A stretch of DNA of 64,000 nt from Coccinella septempunctata. Lineage: Eukaryota; Arthropoda; Insecta; Coleoptera; Coccinellidae. Position 1 is the first letter of the stretch. Every line of letters begins with the position of its first letter. The DNA is taken from NCBI RefSeq assembly GCF_907165205.1, contig NC_058196.1:22734501-22798500 (forward strand), read 5' to 3'. The translations under genes and the position numbers were made by a program. The notes under the pieces are model-generated. The model searched no databases. It was not told the origin of the DNA and saw only the letters and a list, made by a program, of their open reading frames with translations. This document shows positions 56,971-64,000 of the stretch, piece by piece.

Positions 56971-58411
56971 ACTCGTAGGTGTGCAAACAATCAGGGATAG
57001 TGCAATCAGAGTAAATGGTTTCATCTGGCTCACCGCTTTGATGAATTGTTGTCAATTGGCTCTTGATTTCTGAGGAGTAACTTTGTCGGTGTAGGATGAT
57101 CCTGAACGGGGATATATTGAGTCCCTGCGAAATCGGACCAGCTTAGTCCTTTCGTTTTAGTTCCTCATTAAACAGGAGTATCTAACAGACCCTTGTAGTT
57201 CTTGCTATGAGTTCATTCAAATGAAATACAGTAGTATACAGGGTATACATGAATATCAAAATGGATACGACAAACTGAAGACTGGTTTAGGGATTATTGT
57301 CCCTCATCAGTACAGTGCAGTGAAAAAAACGCGTCTCCGTGAGGAATATTTTCTATTTTTATTCTGTCCCACCAAGACTGAACCAAGCCTTACTTATTGT
57401 GTAGAATGCTACACCCATCCATGACTTCCAGATATAACATTACCTCCAGCCAACGAAAGTATATTTATTCGTCAAGAGACTGCAGAAGAGTTTAAGGATG
57501 AATAGTAAATATTATAGTAATAAATAAATGATGAGTTTTATACCTTTCTCCTATGGAGAAATCAGGTTGTGAATTTTGAATCTTGACAATAGGTACGTCA
57601 AATTAGTTTACACATTGAAATGACCGATATTTTACTGATTTCAGGATGAAAACAGTTGAATATTCTCGGACAAGGGAAAGATTTTACCACGGCGTACACA
57701 CGTTCGAATAAATCAGACGATATAACGACCAAAAACCAGACTAATTAGTTCTTAACTGGAGCCATTACCTTCGGCCCCCTTTGAAGTAGTCGAATTGTAA
57801 CTACCCACAGAAACAATCAACTCTTAAACATCCAGAAGGTTCATTACAATTTACCCGTACATAATTGCTCGACTTGAAATTTAAAGAGAAGACGTTCTTC
57901 TCATTTAGTACTTTGTGATTAAGTTCGAAGTTTTTGGTGGGCTACGTGTTTTAATTGTGGGCCTGTAGACTTGTTGAGGAAAGTTTTCGTTATGAAGCCA
58001 GTTCTGAGCAGTTCGACTCGAAATGATCATTTTTGAAGGAGTTCCAGACGTTGGAATTTTTTACTAGCTTGAACCAGCTTCTTTGCTCGCGTCATATTAT
58101 TGTGAAATGCGTATTGCGTATGCCTCTCTACCTTTTCGTATTATCAATTCACACTGAAGCGCCTGTCACGTGTCACTACGGACCCAGGCTCGATCTGATT
58201 TCTTCTCTGAATTTTCGATTTTTAACTCTGTCATATCTCCCGAAACATTCGTTAAAAATTGTGTTATAAGGGGCATTTTTGTTCAGAAATGAATGCAGAA
58301 GATAGAAGTCACATTAATTCTTTTCATGTGAGTTAAATCTCAAAACACTAATTCAGGTGAAACATGATTTTTAATTAAATTTGTTATAAACTGCTAATAC
58401 CTACTGGTTAT
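56971..58411. other. Unassigned intergenic DNA
   Basis: Short frames at 57221-57424 and 58033-58269 without known product; no repeat recognised. Confidence 0.4.
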
Positions 58412-58970
58412 TTAGGGTTATCGTCGAAAGATTTGTACATATATTTTTAAAGTATATTCTTGAGGTAAAAAGAAACACTTTCTTCTTTTACCATTTCGTC
58501 CGATTCGGTTCAGATAAAAATATGTATATAACCATTTGGAGTTTACATAATTACAGAATAGCAAGCTAAATCTATGGCACTACACATCAGCGTAGGTATT
58601 TGTCATTTTTGAATAGCATAATATCAAACTGCGCATTATACCAAAGACTAAGATGACTACTTGTATTTTCCAAAATCTCAAATATTCATTAGTGAGCGTT
58701 CACCTCACTTTTAAGAGTTGGGTCTTTGAATTTCTGTTTTTTTTCATGATATGGAATGGTCATATCATAATGAAGAAAATTATACACCGAAAATAAGACC
58801 ATTCAATTTTCAATTGAATCATTTGTGAGATATAGCTCAAAATTGAATTTGTTATAAATTTTGAACAGCCTGTATTTTTTTAATCTAGCCTTATTCGAAG
58901 ATATGGTGAAAGGAAAAAAGTGTTTTTTTTTACCCCATAAATCTTCCGTTAAAATATATGTACTCACCCT
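58412..58970 (+). repeat. Family A element, diverged (A10)
   Basis: Starts near TAGGGTTATCGTCGAAAGAT, carries AAAGTATATTCTTGAGGTAA and CCGATTCGGTTCAGATAAA, and ends TGTACTCACCCTATA. It is the most diverged of the longer copies. Confidence 0.8.
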
Positions 58971-58973
58971 ATA

Positions 58974-59711
58974 TACAGGGTAAGTCTTCGACTTGTACAA
59001 ATATTTCAACAGTAGAATCTTGAGGTCAAAGGAAACACTTTTTTCTTCACCATTTCTTCCGAATCGGTACGATTTGAAAGATACAGACTCTTGAAAAACC
59101 ATAAAAAAATTTAATTTTCAGTTCTCTCTCTCACAAACGGTTTCATCGAATGAAATGAATTTCAGAATATAGTTTTTTATCAATTTGATGAATCTTTTTC
59201 GAACACAAGATACCACCCACGTATTCCAGTTTTCTCATTATTTCCATTACGTACATACCATAAAAATACAAAAAATTCAAAGAACCCAACTCTTGAAACT
59301 AAGTTGGAAGCTGTTGAATGAACTTTGTTGTTGATGAAACGTTTTCTAAAGATATGTATTTTTTATATTTTCTCGTATAATCTGCCGTTTTCGATTAATT
59401 TGATGTGCAAAAATTAAAGTATCTGTAAAATTTGTAAAATTGGCTGAATACTACTGTGTTTAAAAGATCCACTGATGTGTAGTGTCACAGATTTACGGCC
59501 GGTTTCATAATCAAACCTAAAGTCACATTAATTTTAAAGCTTCCTTTAACCCTACTAAAAATGACACTAAAGGAAGCTTTAAGCTTAAAGTGACGTTAAA
59601 TTCGATTATGAAACTGGACGTTAGCTAGTTATTCTGAAGGTAATTTTGTTTTTCCAGGGTTGACACTGGCTACTGTTGAAATATGTATACGAGTCAAAGA
59701 CTCACCCTGTA
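58974..59711 (-). repeat. Family A element, reverse, abutting A10 (A11)
   Basis: Begins TACAGGGTAAGTCTTCGACT right after the end of A10 and ends GAGTCAAAGACTCACCCTGT-A followed by TA. 738 bp, including a nested 125-bp MITE and its 3-bp duplication. Without these it is about 610 bp. No coding frame. Confidence 0.88.
59496..59620. mobile_element. PIF/Harbinger-like hairpin MITE, 125 bp, nested in A11
   Basis: CGGCCGGTTTCATAATCAAA at the left and TTCGATTATGAAACTGGACG at the right are inverted, and the similarity continues inward for about 55 bases, so nearly the whole element folds on itself. TTA flanks both sides (59493-59495, 59621-59623) and the interrupted family A sequence ACAGATTTAGCTAGTTATTC is restored when it is removed. 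A TTA (TWA) duplication is typical of PIF/Harbinger. Confidence 0.88.
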
Positions 59712-61942
59712 TAGAGCTTCCCAGAATCTCCCGAATACAAATATCCTAGCTACGCCAATGAGACTATATACTGTTAACTCACACATATTATAAACTGTAT
59801 GTAGATATTGAAAAACATTTTGAATTTAGTGTTAAAATTCATAAACGATTATTCCAGATGTTGTTGAATGAAATACAGTGTGATTTCCATTCGAATTTGC
59901 GTTGAAAAAAATTGAACGGATGGCCCTGGCCAAATTTAAAAGTTCATGAACTCATCAGGTCGTTCGCCCCGGTGCATTTTGGCTTATACGGATCATGCAG
60001 ACTACATGATGAATCATAATCCGAATCATCGACCGTTAAGCTGTTATTTTCTTGCATATACATGACGGCCTCGTGTGGAGAATTCTTCAGATTGAGGGGG
60101 GGGGGGAAAGGAAAGATGGAAGATTGAGGTCCAAAGGTCGGATAATCGCACAACCGTTGACATGGCAATTTTCACGAATTAAGATGATGCCGAAAAATGA
60201 GGGGTTATGCGGTTTCGCAGGATGGTTTAATAACTGCGCGAAATTAGGAGGTTCAACGAACCATTTTTCCAAAGAAAATGAATGAACCATTCCTCATTTT
60301 TTTTTTTGGATCTTTGCGAATGCCGTTTGGTCGAGGTCTAGGCATCGTTCAAACGGAAGAAGAAAGGTCCAGCAGAAAATGACGAGTGCAGTGAAAAAGA
60401 TGTCAGTAAAATAATCGTCGAGACCGAACAATTGCACTGAGCTCGATGTAATTTGAAGATATATATCTAGAAGAGTTGCTCTTTCGGTATATCCATCACA
60501 TTTAGATCTTCGATGATTTTTCTGGGAGATACGCTTGTCGAAATAACATCTTACAGAATTTCAAATACAAAATTATGCCCTCTACCAAAATCAGTCCAAG
60601 AACCACCAATCTCCAGATAACTTGATGAAACAACACCTCGTCAATCCAAAAGATGCTTTGGATAAGAAATTTGAAGGAGAAAGGAAGCCATCCCTGATCG
60701 TGGAGTTTATTAGAACTCTGGAACTGGAAGGCAATCTGTAGAAGAAATAGGTTTGATGGGGACACAAAATATCATTAAGTCGTAGGGCAACCCAACCCCT
60801 TTTAAAATCCAGAATACTGTATGAAACAATGTATCTGTATCTGTTTAATATCAACCAGGGCTATGCTGACATGAATTCTTCCAGTTTTTGTTAGCATAAT
60901 TTTGTGCATTCAAGAAGGGAACAAAGGTTCCAAATGATTGAAGTGCTGTGGCCCAACTTGTCACCAAACTGTCAGGTGAAGACCGCAGAAGGACCAATGT
61001 TTCTCAAGTGGTAGATTAAGTGCCACCTTCTTGCTCATTCTATACAGAGCGAAACTATTCTCCTATCTGTGTGCCTCAGACCTCATTGAACGCCAAAGAC
61101 AAGAGAATTTTGGAGTCTGTTGGTGTTGTAGACAGTAATTACACTTTCTACATGAGAAAATTTGCTGTTGTGATGTGTTTCTTGTCTCGGCAATTTCTGT
61201 GAACCGTAATCTAAAAATGAAATCAAACTTCAACAGTTTAATCCAAATATTTGTCAGTTTTCCCAAAGAAAAAACTCCTCGTCACAAAAATCACCCTGTA
61301 TATCTCGATTCCCCAGGGAAGGAATGTTGAACCGATCCAAGTTGCCCCTTCGGTCGTTTTCGTACAAGAACTAATTTCAAAACGACCAAAACTCCGGTCC
61401 GTTCGTTCTGCCGAAGAATAATAGCCCGGTACATCTGCGGCCCCAGGATCAGGTCTCACGCTGATGCAAATCTGTCGGTCCTGAAGGCCCCCGGCAATTA
61501 CGGGAAGTGCAACACAGTAACGGCGAACCATCATCGGGCGTCCAATATACGAAAGGACCTCTCCAAGTGCAACGCAATAGCGTTACGTTTAGGCACAGGC
61601 CAAGGAGGAGAGCCAACCGGACGTTATTGAAGAGGCACTTGTGGTCATTAGAGTAATAAGACACCTGTCCTACGGCGTGGGAAGAGGATGGTTACACGAG
61701 GGGGCGCTGGGGTGTTATTCGCAAGTTGAAGTGGAGGTCCCTCGGGCAGCTTGGAGGTTTGAAGTGCTTCTGGATGGGAGTGGAAAGCGAAAAGTGTTTT
61801 GTAAACCTCAACTCGGTTGTTTGGGGTGCAGGAAAATAATATATAGCCCATTCTTTCTTGTGTCTGCTATATGAAGTTCCGCAGGTGGCAGAAAAATAAA
61901 GAAATTTCTATTCCCTGACTTCTGATAAGTATACAACTGTAA
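59712..61942. other. Unassigned; poly-G run and GC-richer island at about 61310-61700
   Basis: An 11-base G run lies at 60096-60106. ATCACCCTGTATATC at 61292 looks like the right end of a CAGGGTGAT-type transposon without a visible partner. The island at 61.3-61.7 kb is single copy and without a trustworthy frame. Confidence 0.35.
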
Positions 61943-62020
61943 TAGTAAAAAACTATATTCCAAAAATTAATTCAATCTACTGTTGGAATATTTGTACGAG
62001 TAAAAGACTCACTTAATATA
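61943..62020 (+). repeat. Family A remnant (A12)
   Basis: AACTATATTCCAAAAATTAA joined by deletion to AATCTACTGTTGGAATATTT and GTACGAGTAAAAGACTCAC. Only the rightmost part remains. Confidence 0.75.
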
Positions 62021-62065
62021 GTTTTACGATTGCTTGATCGAAAATTTAGTTCATTAGGGTACCTA

Positions 62066-63284
62066 TTCTACATTCACTTTTATTTCAGCAGTCGGTTGGC
62101 CATGGAAATTTGACATTTCACTCTGTATAGTACGAAAATGTGGGGTTATGACGCTTGTCAAAGCATTTTTGGGTTTTAAATCAACGGTTTGTTGCCCGTT
62201 CTACGTAAAAGGTTCTGTTATTACGTATTTTATCACAATGTCGAATCTCTTCGGAAAATATTTGACGAACATAATTGAAGTTTATATACAAACTGATTGA
62301 AGGCATACCAATCCAGTTATTTGCATGGAAAATACAAGAGATCCGTATAATATCATAATATGCACTAGCTTGAGTAGAGTTAATGTTCGTTATCTTCTTT
62401 GACTAAAGTTTGAATACGTTACATCAGTTGTAGATTTCAAAAATATTAACCCCAAGATGAAATGCTATGATGCAGTGGTTGGGAATGGGTATCTCCCGAA
62501 GGAATTAACAGATAATTACAATAATGTTAAATTCTTCAACAAAAATCATCTTGCATCAATATAAGCAAAAGGAATTGAAGAATGTTTCGAGTCAAGATGA
62601 ACTTCACCTTTGAGCAAAAATTTCACATGAATAAAAGATTAACAGAACAACTGGCGCGTATTTGTGGCTGTTCATCTTAATACATTCATATAATAATAAT
62701 AATTAGGTATTTATTGGTACCTTAAGACATTTACAATGTATAGGACAAGTCAAATGAAAAATAGAAAAATTTATTTTCGGGAACTTATTCTACGATGACA
62801 TTCATCGAAAATCCTGTAGTAAACTTTTCGCATTAATTCACTCAAACATAAAATTCTCAAATGCCACCACTTTTTTGGGTCTCCCAATAGAAGGAAATTC
62901 TTTGTCATCCTCTTCATTCACAATCTTTCTGATAGTGGAAATATTCAGCTGAAATATAAGTCGCTTAGATTCAGATGAAACATTATATAAATTCTCCTAC
63001 ATTGAATATATTCGCTACCGTCTGATGTATTGTGGATTTTAGAATATCAGGGTAAAACTATTTGAATGAGCGCACCTGAATTCTTAATAGCACTTCCTGG
63101 AACCTGTTTTCTTTTTTCAATGACTTTCGGCATTTTCGTAATAAAAAATTGATATTAGTTGTGGCAACGTCGTTATGACATTAACGACATTTCATGAGTG
63201 CCAACCTTACTCCGTTCTAGTTACAAAAACTTGAGAAAATTATTTCATGGCCAACCGACTCCTAAAATGAATTTGAATGGAGTA
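62066..63284 (+). repeat. Family B element, complete (B3)
   Basis: 1219 bp, flanked by TA, with TIRs through CAGTCGGTTGGCCATGG at left and CATGGCCAACCGACTCC at right. Same orientation as B1, with few internal differences by eye. The minus-strand transposase remnant contains STIRKIVNEEDDKEFPSIG and is interrupted by stops. Confidence 0.9.
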
Positions 63285-64000
63285 TAGTATTGGTCATTCA
63301 CCTGTTTGCGAGCGAAAGCAGTTGTGAGAAATTCAGTTTTTTGACATGCATTGGTTAAGGTTGATACCGAAACATTCCAAAATTGGCATCGAAGCAAAAA
63401 CAATTGGAATCGTGATAGTTTTCACTTAATTTATAAAAAAGACCAAAACATTCATCCTAAAAAGGTCGAATAAACACAATGGGTGAGTTGCCTATTCAGT
63501 TATGAAGTTGCCCAGGATGTATTTATGATGTTCCTCAAATTTCAAATAGAGAAAGTATCTCTGGTTACGTTTTCATCTAGATGAGTTATTGGTGCATGTA
63601 ATGAAGTGTATTACTATTCGACATAACGACATCTTCTCCTGTAAAATATCGATTAATTAAGAACGGGGTATCGAAATTGAACCGACATGCCCCAGTATGC
63701 AAATACGAATATTCCGAACGAAAGATCATTTTCGATTGGGACGGCAAAAAAATCATCTAATGAGGCATCAGATGCCGACAAAGTCCGGATAGTCTTCATT
63801 AAAATCAACACAGAAATCCGAGTCCCCCGCAGATGTTAACGAACTCTCTCTGTCATCCGAAGTTTCCGAACTCGCGGATAAAAAAAACAACCACACGAAA
63901 TCCGATACGTATCGCAAATTGGGACGATAAAAGGCGCGGTTCTCGCGGTTTGTTAGGCCGTCGAATATTCTCTTACCCGAAGGGGATGTATTTGGCAGCG
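63285..64000. other. Unassigned, GC-richer island from about 63640 to the end
   Basis: The last 350 bases are single copy with CG words (GATACGTATCGCAAATTGGG, GGCGCGGTTCTCGCGGTTTG). No exon is recognised. Candidate regulatory element by composition. Confidence 0.3.

Noticed and set aside
1..64000. CRISPR arrays, operons, bacterial ribosome binding sites
   Set aside because: The window is eukaryotic: split genes, GT-AG introns, animal protein families and transposons. Repeats present are dispersed or inverted, not regularly spaced direct repeats with unique spacers.

Overview
The window looks like a stretch of an AT-rich insect genome, probably a holometabolous insect and possibly a beetle. 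No gene identifies the species. The evidence is two split genes with GT-AG introns and animal or insect-type protein families, many Tc1/mariner-like and other short inverted-repeat elements, tRNA-headed SINEs, and no prokaryotic gene organisation. There is no CRISPR array, operon or rRNA. Most of the 64 kb is intron or intergenic DNA. Short frames on both strands across most of it look like chance or transposon debris.

Genes. From 871 to 11300 (+) there are five internal exons of an autophagy ATG16 / ATG16L1 homologue. They encode the end of the coiled coil, a linker with a 45-base microexon, and WD40 repeats 1 and 2. A sixth, optional 48-base exon is possible at 2663-2710. All junction phases agree. 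The first exons lie before the window, and I could not find WD repeats 3-7 anywhere in it. From 28674 down to 25153 (-) are the last four coding exons of a PAN/apple plus zona pellucida (ZP) membrane protein of the insect trynity/neyo/nyobe type, an apical extracellular-matrix protein of cuticle-forming epithelia. They read through in phase for 511 codons to a stop. A signal-peptide exon at 54269-54194 (-) is the best candidate first coding exon. The exon or exons with the start of the first PAN domain were not found. If ATG16 continues to the right, the ZP gene sits antisense inside a very large ATG16 intron.

Repeats. A family of about 700 bp with termini CAGGGTGAG and no coding capacity (family A) has 12 copies. 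A 1.2-kb TA-inserting family (B) has three complete and three partial copies and carries a remnant of a transposase DNA-binding region. Also present are families D (rich in TGTCAGATT motifs), E, G and I, a 1149-bp fold-back element with arms of about 500 bp (44248-45396), a 206-bp hAT-like MITE with a perfect 8-bp target duplication, a PIF/Harbinger-like hairpin MITE nested in family A, a 322-bp MITE at 32667, a deleted mariner, two tandem Tc1 remnants, two tRNA-headed SINEs and a LINE 3' end. Several nested insertions allow relative dating.

Between the repeats are single-copy, more GC-rich islands of 300-600 bp, for example near 11.7, 20.8, 29.7, 36.5, 40.9, 43.3, 48.4, 52.0, 54.2, 56.8, 61.5 and 63.8 kb. 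They lack convincing coding frames and are candidate cis-regulatory DNA. I see no sign of a new multi-gene system. The best leads are the ATG16 alternative-exon arrangement, the apparent antisense gene nesting, the fold-back element and the uncatalogued-looking MITE families.
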